DNA of 64,000 nucleotides from Winogradskyella sp. KYW1333 (GCF_003335675.1 NZ_QPHL01000014.1:1-64000), one strand, 5' to 3'; numbered from the stretch's first letter, positions 8,168 to 17,880 are shown. The notes: generated by a model not told the origin, from the sequence alone. Numbers and translations: made by a program.

Positions 8168-9703
8168 TTAAAAAGGAACTACATCATCCTCAGGACCATC
8201 AAATGCATCTGATGCAGAAGGATAATTATCTGGCTTAAAAGTATCGTCGTTTGCGGCCGCGTTCATTTTAGAATGAAACTCGCCGACGAAAGGTGTGTCA
8301 AAATCATCAAGATTATCAAACTTACCTAAGTGTCCGATAAACTTCAATCTAATATTATCTAAACCACCATTTCTGTGCTTAGCGACAATTAGCTCCCCTT
8401 GACCTTCGGTAGGAGATCGTTCCTCATCATCCCACTCATCAATTTTATAGTATTCTGGTCTGTAAATAAATGATACGATATCTGCATCTTGCTCAATGGC
8501 ACCAGATTCACGTAAATCTGATAAAAGTGGTCTTTTACTTCCACCACGAGTTTCTACAGCACGTGACAGCTGTGATAATGCGATCACTGGTACATCTAGT
8601 TCTTTTGCTAATGCCTTCAAATTTCTAGATATGGTGGAAATTTCCTGTTCACGGTTACCACCTTTTTGACTTCCTCCAGCCGTCATTAATTGCAAATAAT
8701 CAATAATGATCATTTTAATGCCATACTGAGAAGCTAAACGTCTTGCTTTCGCTCTTAAATCAAAAATTGATAATGACGGTGTATCATCTATAAACAATGG
8801 AGCTTTCTCAAGTGTTTTTACTTTTACATTAAGTTGTTCCCATTCGTGCTTTTCTAACTTACCTGTTCTTAATTTTTCTGATGATAATCCTGTTTCACTA
8901 GATATTAATCTGGTAATTAACTGAACCGAAGACATCTCCAATGAAAAGAAAGCAACAGGTATATTACTATTAACGGCAATATTTCTTGCCATTGTAAGCG
9001 TCAAGGCAGTTTTACCCATACCTGGACGTGCTGCAATAATTACTAAATCACTTGGTTGCCATCCTGAGGTGAGTTTATCTAGTTTATCAAATCCAGATGG
9101 AATACCACTTAATCCTTCTTTGTTAGAAATCTCTTCAATTTTCTTCTTAGCTTGAATTACTAAACTTTGAGCAGTTTCGGTAGATTTTTTAACATTACCC
9201 TGCGTAACCTCGTATAGCTTAGCTTCTGCATTGTCTAAAAGATCAAAAACATCCTTAGTTTCATCATATGCTTCCTCAATAATTTCACTAGAAATTTTAA
9301 TCAAACTTCGCTGAATATATTTCTGTAATATTATTCTAGCATGAAACTCAATATGAGCAGAAGAAGATACTCTTTGGGTAAGTGAAATGAGGTAAAAATC
9401 ACCTCCTACCAAATCTAGTTTTTCATCTTTTTTTAACTGACTAGAAACGGTTAATAAATCAACTGGTTCACTATTTTCAAATAATCTGAAAATAGCTTCA
9501 AAAATATATTTATGGGCATCTTTATAAAAGGCATCCGGACTCAAAATATCAATAACCTCGTCTACACCTTTTTTATCAATCATCATAGCGCCAAGTACAA
9601 CTTCCTCTAAATCAATAGCTTGAGGTGGTATTTTACCTTTTTCTAAACTTATGATTGTACTTTTATCTACTTTAAAACCTTTTATTGGACTCGGTTGCTT
9701 CAT
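8168..9703 (-). CDS. dnaB: Replicative DNA helicase DnaB
   Basis: Hexameric helicase that unwinds DNA at the replication fork. With the start at ATG 9703 (MKQPSPIKGFKVDK) the product is 511 residues. An upstream in-frame start at 9751 would run through the -7 promoter element. The N-terminal domain (EEVVLGAMMIDKKGVDEV) is followed by a linker and the RecA-like domain, with Walker A in RPGMGKTALT, Walker B in IIIDYLQLM, and an RESGAIEQDADIV segment. The C-terminus is acidic. A TACATTTG box at 9717-9710 lies only 7 bases before the ATG, suggesting a very short or leaderless transcript. Confidence 0.95.
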   Translation of the reverse strand: MKQPSPIKGFKVDKSTIISLEKGKIPPQAIDLEEVVLGAMMIDKKGVDEVIDILSPDAFYKDAHKYIFEAIFRLFENSEPVDLLTVSSQLKKDEKLDLVGGDFYLISLTQRVSSSAHIEFHARIILQKYIQRSLIKISSEIIEEAYDETKDVFDLLDNAEAKLYEVTQGNVKKSTETAQSLVIQAKKKIEEISNKEGLSGIPSGFDKLDKLTSGWQPSDLVIIAARPGMGKTALTLTMARNIAVNSNIPVAFFSLEMSSVQLITRLISSETGLSSEKLRTGKLEKHEWEQLNVKVKTLEKAPLFIDDTPSLSIFDLRAKARRLASQYGIKMIIIDYLQLMTAGGSQKGGNREQEISTISRNLKALAKELDVPVIALSQLSRAVETRGGSKRPLLSDLRESGAIEQDADIVSFIYRPEYYKIDEWDDEERSPTEGQGELIVAKHRNGGLDNIRLKFIGHLGKFDNLDDFDTPFVGEFHSKMNAAANDDTFKPDNYPSASDAFDGPEDDVVPF

Positions 9704-9709
9704 ATTACA

Positions 9710-9717
9710 CAAATGTA
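9710..9717 (-). promoter_or_regulatory. -7 element upstream of dnaB
   Basis: TACATTTG on the minus strand, ending 7 bases before the dnaB ATG. No convincing -33 TTTG lies at the standard spacing, so support is from the -7 box only. Confidence 0.4.
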
Positions 9718-9817
9718 ACCAAATAGTATCGACGAAATGTAAATTTAACATTTGTCAATCTCAACACTTCGTTAACAATCTCATTGTTAATAACTCAAAA
9801 ATATTGTTAATATGTAT

Positions 9818-9848
9818 AAAAAAAACTGAAGTGTAAAACTTCAGTTTT
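9818..9848 (-). terminator. Terminator after accA
   Basis: An 11-base-pair stem (AAAACTGAAGT / ACTTCAGTTTT, 9822-9848) has a 5-base loop and, on the minus strand, a run of T residues (plus-strand A run at 9818-9825). It lies just after the accA stop at 9873. Confidence 0.85.
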
Positions 9849-9872
9849 CTTTATAGCCTATGTTTGCTGAAT

Positions 9873-10826
9873 TTAGTCTTTGTAGACTCCCATATCAGCA
9901 TATTTATCCATACGTTGTTTAACTAATTCCTTTGGTGATAAGTTTTTAAGTTCTTCATAAGACTTGACTATAGCATCTTTAACTGCCAAAAATGTTTTCT
10001 CTTTATCTGTATGAGCACCACCTAGCGGTTCTTTGACAATTTGATCTACAAGTTTCATTCTTTTCATATCCTTAGCAGTAAGTTTTAAAGCTTCTGCTGC
10101 TTGCTCCTTATATTCCCAACTTCTCCATAAAATTGACGAACAAGATTCAGGAGAGATTACAGAATACCAAGTATTTTCTAACATTAGTACTTTATCTCCT
10201 ACGCCTATACCTAAAGCTCCTCCAGATGCTCCTTCACCAATTATTACGGTAATGATCGGTACTTTTAAGCGCGTCATTTCCAAGATATTTCTTGCAATAG
10301 CCTCACCTTGCCCTCTTTCTTCAGCTTCTAATCCTGGATACGCACCAGGAGTGTCGATTAAAGTCACAACTGGTATACCGAATTTTTCAGCAGATTTCAT
10401 TAAACGCAATGCCTTACGATATCCTTCTGGATTAGACATTCCAAAATTTCTATATTGTCTTGTTTTGGTATTAAATCCTTTTTGTTGCCCAATAAACATA
10501 TAAGACTGGTCTCCAATTTTACCAAGACCACCAATCATCGCCTTATCATCTTTAACATTTCTATCACCATGCAGTTCTAAAAAAGATTCTCCGCATAAAG
10601 CTTTAATATGATCTAAAGTATATGGTCTATTTGGATGACGTGATAATTGAACGCGTTGCCAAGCTGTTAGGTTTTTGTATATTTCCTTTTTAGTTTCTGC
10701 AAGTTTATTTTCAATTTGCTTGCAGGTTTCCGTTACATCAACATCACTCTCTTGTCCAATAATTTGACATTTATCGAGTTGTTCTTCTAATTCTTTTATT
10801 GGTAATTCAAACTCTAAGTATTCCAT
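9873..10826 (-). CDS. accA: Acetyl-CoA carboxylase carboxyltransferase subunit alpha
   Basis: Transfers the carboxyl group from biotin to acetyl-CoA, making malonyl-CoA for fatty acid synthesis, together with AccD. The 317 residues show the AccA pattern: [16 protein letters not shown]-terminus, the [18 protein letters not shown] segment, [24 protein letters not shown], and [31 protein letters not shown] with the oxyanion-hole glycines. Length is normal. A TATATTTG box at 10870-10863 lies 37 bases before the ATG; there is no good -33 element. It has its own terminator. Confidence 0.97.
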   Translation of the reverse strand: MEYLEFELPIKELEEQLDKCQIIGQESDVDVTETCKQIENKLAETKKEIYKNLTAWQRVQLSRHPNRPYTLDHIKALCGESFLELHGDRNVKDDKAMIGGLGKIGDQSYMFIGQQKGFNTKTRQYRNFGMSNPEGYRKALRLMKSAEKFGIPVVTLIDTPGAYPGLEAEERGQGEAIARNILEMTRLKVPIITVIIGEGASGGALGIGVGDKVLMLENTWYSVISPESCSSILWRSWEYKEQAAEALKLTAKDMKRMKLVDQIVKEPLGGAHTDKEKTFLAVKDAIVKSYEELKNLSPKELVKQRMDKYADMGVYKD

Positions 10827-10876
10827 ACAATTTGAAATTAGTTTTATTAGTTAGTTAGGGTACAAATATAAAAACT

Positions 10877-11785
10877 TTAATTGGTAATATTATTTGTTTT
10901 TTGCCTCCCACTTTTATAATTTTTAAAGAGCGCATCGAGTAATACCGTTACCAATATTAGAATTGCACCAATATAAAATTGCGGTGACATTTTTTCGGTT
11001 TCTGGAAATAATATCAAGGCTATTGCTATACCATACACAGGTTCAAGATTATAACTTAAAATTACCGTAAATGGACTTATATAGCGCATAACTTCAACAG
11101 CACCAATAAATGCATAAGCCGTACAAACTGAAGCTAAAATAAAAATGTAAATCCAATCCATTGATGATAATACAAAAAACTGCTTATTAAAGGCTGTTCC
11201 TGTTGCTAGTATAAATATGGTTAAGAATACAACACCACTAATAAACTCATAAAACGAAATTATAGTAGAATTATGACGTTCGATAAACCGACCATTTATC
11301 ACAGCGAATAAAGTAGAAAACAACGCAGATAACAGTCCAAGAATAATGCCGTTAATATAGTTGATTTCGCTACTGGTAATAAGAAAAACACCAACTACTA
11401 CCAATAGACCAAAGACAATCTCATAGCCTAAAATGCGACGTTTAAAAAATATGGGTTCAATAAATGAAGCAAAAAATGCACCTGAGGAAAACATGGCTAA
11501 AGCTATTGATACATTTGCTTGATTAATAGACTCAAAAAATGTAACCCAATGCAAGGCAATTATAACACCAGCAATTGAAAATAAAAGGAAGGACTTCTTA
11601 GTAATTCTGAGTTTTAACTTAACTAGTTTTATAAACAAAAACATAAGTATACCTGCAATTGCCATTCTATACCAAACAAGTTGAAGCGAACCAATAGTAA
11701 TAAGCTCTCCAAGTATAGCCGTAAAACCAGCAATGAAAACCAGAAAATGTAAATGAAGGTAGTTCTTAAATTTAGCGTTTGGCAT
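10877..11785 (-). CDS. EamA/DMT-superfamily permease
   Basis: A 302-residue protein with about ten transmembrane segments and the two-fold EamA repeat typical of drug/metabolite transporters. The first repeat ends near SEINYING. A basic tail (KNYKSGRQK) follows the last helix. Substrate unknown; relatives export amino acids or other metabolites. Its ATG at 11785 lies inside the 3' end of the upstream LptF/LptG gene (14-base overlap), so the two are co-transcribed. Confidence 0.8.
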   Translation of the reverse strand: MPNAKFKNYLHLHFLVFIAGFTAILGELITIGSLQLVWYRMAIAGILMFLFIKLVKLKLRITKKSFLLFSIAGVIIALHWVTFFESINQANVSIALAMFSSGAFFASFIEPIFFKRRILGYEIVFGLLVVVGVFLITSSEINYINGIILGLLSALFSTLFAVINGRFIERHNSTIISFYEFISGVVFLTIFILATGTAFNKQFFVLSSMDWIYIFILASVCTAYAFIGAVEVMRYISPFTVILSYNLEPVYGIAIALILFPETEKMSPQFYIGAILILVTVLLDALFKNYKSGRQKTNNITN

Positions 11786-12848
11786 TTTGCAGAAGGTATA
11801 TTGCTAAAATACCAAATATAAAATTAGGGAACCAAACCGCTATAATAGCGGGAAAATTAGATTGCTCCGCCATTACGCCAAATATCTTATCAAAGAACAC
11901 ATATACCATGGCTATAGCGATACCAAATGCCAAATTAACACCCATACCTCCCCTTCTTTTGATCGATGAAACTGCAACCGCAATAATTGTTAGTATAAAT
12001 ATTGATACCGGCAAGCTCCATTTCTTAAGTTTTACAACTTCGTATCTACCGATATTCGATGAACCGCGTCTTTTCTCCGCCTCAATAAAATTCAGTAGCT
12101 CAAAATAAGATTTGGTTTCTGCAGCATATTCAACAGGAGCAAGATCTTCAATTTCAAAAGGCATTTTCATGTTTTGCCTTCGGGATGTTTCAATGGTTTC
12201 CACTCCGTTATTGTAGCTTCTTTTTACATAACTTGTGAGCCTATAGCTTGAGTCTTCTTCAACATACCGAATATTATCGGCAAATATTTTATACTTAAGT
12301 TCATTGCCTTCGAAATGTTCATAGGTGAAATTCATTCCAATATTACGCTTTGGCAAGAAGCTACTTATGTATATGTAATCATTGTCATTAATCTGACGAT
12401 AGACATCTCTAGTTTTTTGTATTTGCTTATTCTTTTTTAAGTATTTGTATTTAAATTCATTAAATCCTTGACTAGCAATTGGTGCCAGATACATTCCCAA
12501 AAACAATGCAAATGTGGCAACTATAGTAGAACCAATTATATACGGTCTTAAAAATCTAGAAAATGAAACTCCAGAACTTAAAAAAGCCACAATTTCAGTG
12601 TTATTTGCAAGCTTAGAAGTAAACCAGATAACACTTAAGAATAAAAAGAGTGGAAATAATAAGTTAGCAAAATAAACTGTGAAATTCATATAATACACGG
12701 CGACATCGCCAAAGGGTGCTTTATTTTCTAGAATCCGGCCTATTTTTTCGGCTAAATCCACTGTAATACCAATAGGTATGAACAACAAAAGCATCATTAG
12801 GAATGTAAAAATGTAGCGTTTCAATATGTACCAATCTAAAATTTTCAC
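11772..12848 (-). CDS. LptF/LptG family permease
   Basis: A 358-residue YjgP/YjgQ-family membrane protein, part of the LptB2FG complex that extracts lipopolysaccharide from the inner membrane. It has the MKILDWYILKRYIFTF start, two N-terminal helix pairs, a large periplasmic region (residues ~120-255) and three C-terminal helices. Sequence alone does not tell LptF from LptG. It begins 2 bases after the tgt stop; I recall this tgt-lpt neighbourhood in other Bacteroidota. Confidence 0.85.
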   Translation of the reverse strand: MKILDWYILKRYIFTFLMMLLLFIPIGITVDLAEKIGRILENKAPFGDVAVYYMNFTVYFANLLFPLFLFLSVIWFTSKLANNTEIVAFLSSGVSFSRFLRPYIIGSTIVATFALFLGMYLAPIASQGFNEFKYKYLKKNKQIQKTRDVYRQINDNDYIYISSFLPKRNIGMNFTYEHFEGNELKYKIFADNIRYVEEDSSYRLTSYVKRSYNNGVETIETSRRQNMKMPFEIEDLAPVEYAAETKSYFELLNFIEAEKRRGSSNIGRYEVVKLKKWSLPVSIFILTIIAVAVSSIKRRGGMGVNLAFGIAIAMVYVFFDKIFGVMAEQSNFPAIIAVWFPNFIFGILAIYLLQNAKR

Positions 12849-12850
12849 TT

Positions 12851-13981
12851 TTATAATCGCTTATCCATTTGTTTAACCATTTGACTTTTCCAGATGCTGA
12901 AATCACCTTCGATAATATGTTTTCTTGCCTCTCTCACCAACCACAAATAAAAACCTAAATTATGAATTGTTGCAATTTGCTTACCTAGTAATTCATTTAC
13001 TGTAAACAAATGTCTTAGATAAGCCTTACTATACTCTAGGTCAACAAAAGTGATTCCCATTTCATCAATTGGCGAAAAATCATCCTCCCACTTTTTGTTT
13101 TTAATATTAATAGTACCATGCGAAGTAAACAGCATTCCGTTACGCGCATTCCTTGTTGGCATTACACAATCAAACATATCTACACCTAACGCAATATTTT
13201 CTAATATATTGATTGGTGTGCCAACACCCATTAAATATCTAGGCTTATCCTCTGGTAAAATATCGCACACAACTTCAGTCATTGCATACATTTCCTCTGC
13301 AGGCTCACCTACAGATAAACCTCCAATTGCATTTCCTTCTGCGCCGACATTTGCTATATATTCAGCAGATTGTTTTCTCAAGTCTGTATAAGTACTTCCT
13401 TGTACTATGGGAAAAAATGTTTGACTGTAATCGTATTTTAATGGTGTACTTTTAAGATGTGTCAGGCAACGTTCTAACCAACGATGCGTCATATGCATAG
13501 ATCGCTTTGCATAGTTATAGTCGCATGGATAAGGTGTACACTCATCGAACGCCATAATAATATCAGCACCTATACTTCGTTGAATTTCCATTACATTTTC
13601 TGGAGTGAAAATATGATAACTACCATCAATATGAGATTTAAATTTTACACCCTCCTCCTTAATCTTTCTATTTGCAGAAAGAGAATACACTTGATAACCA
13701 CCAGAATCAGTTAAAATGTTTCTATCCCAATTCATAAACTTATGAAGACCTCCAGCCTGCTCTAATATAGAAGTCTGAGGTCTTAAATATAAATGGTAAG
13801 TATTACCTAAAATAATATCTGGATTTATATCGTTTTTCAGTTCTCGTTGATGTACTCCCTTTACTGAAGCAACAGTCCCAACAGGCATAAAAATTGGTGT
13901 TTCTATTTGTCCATGGTCAGTATTGATTAGGCCTGCTCTAGCCTTAGATTGTTGATCTTTTAATAATAAACTAAACTTCAT
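12851..13981 (-). CDS. tgt: tRNA-guanine transglycosylase, lacking the zinc cysteines
   Basis: Exchanges guanine-34 for preQ1 in queuosine tRNAs. The 376-residue product keeps the catalytic parts: LTDSGGYQVYSL (Asp92), GGLSVGEP, and MFDCVMPTRNARNG (probable nucleophile Asp271). The CxCxxC zinc motif that normally precedes the YSRAYLRHL segment is absent: the three positions are Gly309, Thr311 and Asp314, while the fourth ligand His340 (TIHNL) remains. The rest of the C-terminal subdomain is conserved, so this looks like a zinc-free variant, not a broken gene. A TATATTTG box lies at 14009-14002. Confidence 0.92.
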   Translation of the reverse strand: MKFSLLLKDQQSKARAGLINTDHGQIETPIFMPVGTVASVKGVHQRELKNDINPDIILGNTYHLYLRPQTSILEQAGGLHKFMNWDRNILTDSGGYQVYSLSANRKIKEEGVKFKSHIDGSYHIFTPENVMEIQRSIGADIIMAFDECTPYPCDYNYAKRSMHMTHRWLERCLTHLKSTPLKYDYSQTFFPIVQGSTYTDLRKQSAEYIANVGAEGNAIGGLSVGEPAEEMYAMTEVVCDILPEDKPRYLMGVGTPINILENIALGVDMFDCVMPTRNARNGMLFTSHGTINIKNKKWEDDFSPIDEMGITFVDLEYSKAYLRHLFTVNELLGKQIATIHNLGFYLWLVREARKHIIEGDFSIWKSQMVKQMDKRL

Positions 13982-14094
13982 TAAAAATCCTTGTATGGTG
14001 GCAAATATAAATAACTCATATACATTCCACTCTTAATTAAATTTAAAATTGTTAGCAAATCTTCAAAATCGTTAATAAGTGACCCAAAAGTGTT

Positions 14095-14125
14095 TTTGTA
14101 AGGCTTATGTAAAAGGTTATTTTTG
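14095..14125 (+). promoter_or_regulatory. Promoter of the split transketolase operon
   Basis: TTTG at 14095-14098, 19-base spacer, then TATTTTTG at 14118-14125: a full Bacteroidota consensus. Leader to the ATG at 14150 is about 18 bases. Confidence 0.75.
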
Positions 14126-14149
14126 TGCGATTAATTTAAGCAATATAAT

Positions 14150-14995
14150 ATGCCAAACATTAAAGCATTAAATGATTTAACTACTCAAGTTCGTAGAGAT
14201 ATTTTACGAATGGTACATAAGGTAAATTCAGGACATCCAGGTGGTTCGCTTGGTTGCGCCGAATTCTTTGTAGCCCTTTACCAAGAAATAATGGAGACCA
14301 AGGATGGTTTTGATATGGATGGTATAGGAGAGGATTTGTTCTTTTTATCAAATGGCCATATATCTCCTGTTTACTACAGCGTTCTTGCTAGGTCTGGTTA
14401 TTTTGATGTAGACGAATTAAATACTTTTAGGTTGATAGATAGTCGTCTTCAAGGACACCCAACTACTCACGAAGGATTGCCAGGTGTAAGAATTGCATCA
14501 GGATCGTTAGGACAAGGAATGTCTGTAGCAATTGGTGCTGCAGAAGCTAAAAAACTTAACAATGATGATAATTTGGTTTTTAGTCTGCACGGTGATGGTG
14601 AATTACAGGAGGGTCAAAATTGGGAGGCAATTATGTATGCCTCTGGAAATAAAATTGATAATCTAATATCAACTATTGATGTGAACGGTCAACAAATTGA
14701 TGGATCAACAGACAATGTATTGCCATTAGGAGATTTGAAGAGAAAATTTGAAGCATTTGGTTGGTCTGTTGTTGAAATTAAAGAAGGTAACAATATTGTA
14801 GCGATCCTTGATGGTATGACAATTGCAAAGTCATTAACAGGCAAGGGTAAACCTGTCTGTGTATTATTACAAACAGTAATGGGTAATGGTGTAGATTTTA
14901 TGATGCATACTCATGCTTGGCATGGTAAAGCACCGAATGACGAGCAATTAGCCACTGGATTGGCTCAGAATGCCGAAACTCTAGGAGATTATTAA
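14150..14995 (+). CDS. Transketolase, N-terminal (TPP-binding) subunit
   Basis: The 281-residue product equals the N-terminal third of ordinary transketolase: HxxSGHPGGSLG-type start (here HKVNSGHPGGSLGC), substrate loop HPTTHEGLPGVRIASGSLGQG, and TPP-binding GDGELQEGQNWEA followed by DVNGQQIDG. With the next gene it makes a heterodimeric transketolase, transferring C2 units in the pentose phosphate pathway. Two-gene transketolases are common in Bacteroidota and archaea. The stop is 20 bases before the second subunit gene. Confidence 0.93.
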   Translation: MPNIKALNDLTTQVRRDILRMVHKVNSGHPGGSLGCAEFFVALYQEIMETKDGFDMDGIGEDLFFLSNGHISPVYYSVLARSGYFDVDELNTFRLIDSRLQGHPTTHEGLPGVRIASGSLGQGMSVAIGAAEAKKLNNDDNLVFSLHGDGELQEGQNWEAIMYASGNKIDNLISTIDVNGQQIDGSTDNVLPLGDLKRKFEAFGWSVVEIKEGNNIVAILDGMTIAKSLTGKGKPVCVLLQTVMGNGVDFMMHTHAWHGKAPNDEQLATGLAQNAETLGDY

Positions 14996-15015
14996 TCATC
15001 AATCAAAAGTAAATA

Positions 15016-15969
15016 ATGAAAACATATATTAATACAGGAAATAAAGATACAAGGTCAGGATTCGGAGCCGGATTGACAGAATTAGGTAAATCTAATGAAA
15101 ATGTGGTTGCACTATGTGCAGATTTGACAGGATCCTTAAAAATGGATGAGTTTAAAGCAAACCATCCTGAGCGATTCTTCCAAGTTGGTATTGCAGAAGC
15201 TAATATGATAGGGATTGCTGCGGGAATGACTATTGGAGGCAAGATTCCTTTTACTGGTACATTCGCAAATTTCTCAACAGGCCGCGTCTATGATCAAATA
15301 AGACAAAGCATTGCATATTCTGGTAAAAATGTAAAAATTTGTGCTTCTCATGCAGGAATTACACTAGGTGAAGATGGCGCGACACACCAAATATTAGAAG
15401 ACATTGGGCTTATGAAAATGTTGCCTGGAATGACTGTAATTAATACATGTGATTTTAATCAAACAAAAGCTGCAACCTTAGCTATAGCAAAATATGATGG
15501 CCCAGTTTATTTAAGATTTGGGAGGCCAAAAGTCCCAAACTTTACACCTGAGAATGGAACCTTTGAAATTGGAAAGGCCGTTAAACTGACTGAAGGTAAT
15601 GATATTACTATAGTAGCTACAGGTCATTTAGTTTGGGAAGCATTAGAAGCTACCAAATCTTTAAATGAAGCTGGAATTTCTGCTGAAGTAATAAACATAC
15701 ATACAATTAAACCACTTGACGAAAAGGCAATTATAGAATCCGTTGAAAAAACGGGTTGTATTATTACTGCTGAAGAGCACAACTATTTAGGTGGGTTGGG
15801 TGAGAGTGTTTCAAGAGTATTAGCAAAACACAGACCAACACCTCAAGAATTTGTAGCTACAAATGATACTTTTGGTGAATCCGGAACTCCTACGCAACTA
15901 ATGAATAAGTATGGTCTTAATAGTGAGGCTATAGAAAAAGCTGCAAAAAGAGTACTTACTAGAAAATAA
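15016..15969 (+). CDS. Transketolase, C-terminal (pyrimidine-binding) subunit
   Basis: The 317-residue product corresponds to the central and C-terminal domains of transketolase. The QVGIAEANMIGIAAGMTIGG segment carries the conserved catalytic Glu that activates TPP. SHAGITLGEDGATHQ follows, then a C-terminal domain with GHLVWEALEA and GLGESVSRVLA. It works with the product of the preceding gene as one enzyme; together they span the length of a single-chain transketolase. Confidence 0.93.
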   Translation: MKTYINTGNKDTRSGFGAGLTELGKSNENVVALCADLTGSLKMDEFKANHPERFFQVGIAEANMIGIAAGMTIGGKIPFTGTFANFSTGRVYDQIRQSIAYSGKNVKICASHAGITLGEDGATHQILEDIGLMKMLPGMTVINTCDFNQTKAATLAIAKYDGPVYLRFGRPKVPNFTPENGTFEIGKAVKLTEGNDITIVATGHLVWEALEATKSLNEAGISAEVINIHTIKPLDEKAIIESVEKTGCIITAEEHNYLGGLGESVSRVLAKHRPTPQEFVATNDTFGESGTPTQLMNKYGLNSEAIEKAAKRVLTRK

Positions 15970-16023
15970 GTTCATTTTGGCAACGTTTTTGATATTACAT
16001 AACTTATCTTAAAAACGAATATT

Positions 16024-16623
16024 ATGAAAAATTTGAAAAAAGCAGTATTCCTATCTGCATTATTGACTTTTATTGGTTTATCCGTTAACGCACAAAACGG
16101 AAGTGCCTTCGGATTTAAAGGTGGTCTAAATTACAGTGCTAATGGAGATTATTTTGAATCTATTGGTGAAAATGCAAAGAATCCTGATAGAAATGTCGGA
16201 TATCATCTCGGTATTTTTTGGAAATTAGGTAATGACCTTTATTTTAGACCAGAGCTAGTATATACAGCTACAAAAAGTGATTATGATAGTAGCGAATTTT
16301 CTATAAAAAAATTAGATGCACCATTACTTGTTGGTATTAAAGTACTTGGACCATTAAGTATTTTTGCAGGACCCTCTTTGCAATATATTTTAGACACTGA
16401 ATTTGATGGCATCAATATTGACGAAGTTGAAGATGATTTTACTGTAGGATTAAACTTTGGAATTGGTTTTAACTTAAATAAAATTGGTATTGATCTGCGT
16501 TATGAAAGAGGTTTCAATAATAATGAAGCAGCATTTATTGATGAAAATCTTGGGAATGGTATTGTAAGTAGAATTGACACTAGACCAGATCAATTAATAC
16601 TAAGTTTGTCCATAGCTCTGTAA
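16024..16623 (+). CDS. Outer-membrane beta-barrel protein (porin-like, OMP_b-brl_2 type)
   Basis: A 199-residue protein with a clear signal peptide (MKNLKKAVFLSALLTFIGLSVNAQ, cleavage after NAQ). A series of amphipathic beta-strands follows, starting at GFKGGLNYSANGDYF and ending with the aromatic/hydrophobic LILSLSIAL, as in the small Bacteroidota PorT-like barrels. Function not identifiable. It follows the transketolase genes by 54 bases and ends at a bidirectional terminator. Confidence 0.75.
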   Translation: MKNLKKAVFLSALLTFIGLSVNAQNGSAFGFKGGLNYSANGDYFESIGENAKNPDRNVGYHLGIFWKLGNDLYFRPELVYTATKSDYDSSEFSIKKLDAPLLVGIKVLGPLSIFAGPSLQYILDTEFDGINIDEVEDDFTVGLNFGIGFNLNKIGIDLRYERGFNNNEAAFIDENLGNGIVSRIDTRPDQLILSLSIAL

Positions 16624-16645
16624 GAAGAAACAATAATAAAAAAAG

Positions 16646-16678
16646 AAAAGCCACTCATAATGAGTGGCTTTTTATTTT
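16646..16678. terminator. Bidirectional terminator
   Basis: A 12-base-pair stem (AAAAGCCACTCA / TGAGTGGCTTTT) with a TAA loop, an A-rich left flank and a T-rich right flank. It separates the rightward barrel gene from the leftward FKBP lipoprotein gene. Confidence 0.9.
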
Positions 16679-16692
16679 GTCTTTTTAAGATA

Positions 16693-17745
16693 TTATCCTT
16701 CGTCTTCGTCTTCATTGTAATTAGTAGTTACCTCTGCATCCAAATGGTCAAAAATCCCATTATTATTTGTGTCCACCAAAGTAACTGTTTCTAATGTTAT
16801 TACACCATCTTCTTCTTCCCTACTTAATTCATATTCATTTTCTCCAAATTCAGGTTCCATTTCTCCCATGTTAGTATCTATAACGTAAGTATTAGGCAAT
16901 AATTCATTTATCGTAAGTACTCCATCTGCATCATCATCTAAATCAATATAATCTGGCGCGGCATCATCATCAGTGTTATCATCAAAAGGATCTAGACTAC
17001 CATCATAATCTTCAATATACGAAGGAATACCATCACCATCATGATCATTTACTTGAGTTTGTAATAATTCAAATTTGAAAATTAAGTTGGAGTATGTAGG
17101 AATACCTGTTCTTGGGAATGAAAAATACCCTAGGCCAGATGGAATAAACATCATACCCATACCGTAATTATCATAACTTACAATATTGTCATTACCAATT
17201 GAAAAGCTTGTAGACACATTAAATTCTGGCATAATTCGTTGCCACCCTGTTATAGCTCCTGTACCAAAAGCAATACCATATAAATCCAAGTCTATAGGTG
17301 TACTTACTTGATCAAAAGTATTTCCACCATCAACTAAATAGCCCTCATATCTTACTCTAACCTTGTCTGTAAATTCTGGAGAATCACCTCCTCCTTGATT
17401 TAAGGTGAGATAGTAATATTCATATTCAACATCCACGTATGTTGTAGTCTTTATAATAACATCCTCAATTAACAATTTATGACCTGCTGGCACATCTTCA
17501 TCCTCAAGCAACTCGGTAATTACAATTTCTTCAATCGTATGATTTGTACCCGTTTCAAAAAATTCTGAATTATAATAATGAGAATTTAAATAATTCAAAA
17601 GCGAATCTTTATCCTTGGCTTGTTGTTCTGTTCTATCTTCTTCGATAAATTCATTTTGAATAGGATCATCTTCGTCTTCACAGGCAACAAAAACCGAGAC
17701 CATTACGAATAAAAAAAGGATTAATTTTAGAGATTTAAATTTCAT
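16693..17745 (-). CDS. FKBP-type peptidyl-prolyl isomerase-like lipoprotein with acidic calcium-binding-like repeats
   Basis: A 350-residue lipoprotein: signal sequence ending in the lipobox VFVAC (Cys21), then an acidic linker. Residues ~125-235 form an FKBP domain (DKVRVRYEGYLVDGGNTFD, FIPSGLGYF, LIFKFELLQ). Next comes an Asp-rich region (~236-285, DHDGDGIPSY, DNTDDDAAPDYIDLDDDADG) like thrombospondin type 3 repeats, then a very acidic C-terminus. Some FKBP active-site aromatics are replaced, so it may be a chaperone and not an active isomerase. Related in build to GldI-type gliding lipoproteins, but not assignable to GldI. A TAGTTTTG box lies at 17790-17783. Confidence 0.75.
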   Translation of the reverse strand: MKFKSLKLILFLFVMVSVFVACEDEDDPIQNEFIEEDRTEQQAKDKDSLLNYLNSHYYNSEFFETGTNHTIEEIVITELLEDEDVPAGHKLLIEDVIIKTTTYVDVEYEYYYLTLNQGGGDSPEFTDKVRVRYEGYLVDGGNTFDQVSTPIDLDLYGIAFGTGAITGWQRIMPEFNVSTSFSIGNDNIVSYDNYGMGMMFIPSGLGYFSFPRTGIPTYSNLIFKFELLQTQVNDHDGDGIPSYIEDYDGSLDPFDDNTDDDAAPDYIDLDDDADGVLTINELLPNTYVIDTNMGEMEPEFGENEYELSREEEDGVITLETVTLVDTNNNGIFDHLDAEVTTNYNEDEDEG

Positions 17746-17880
17746 AGAATACTAATTATCCTGGTTTTGAAATACCACAAATCAAAACTAAGGTTCATAA
17801 TTGCTTTAATAACTGGCGCAAGATACAATTTTATAATATTTTTGCATCATAACATTAACGTTGTTTTTAGTTAAAAAAAT

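Noticed and set aside
9703-9751. Longer dnaB start at 9751
   Set aside because: The extra residues (MLNLHFVDTIWLHLCN) do not look like DnaB and include the -7 promoter element; the family-like start is ATG 9703.
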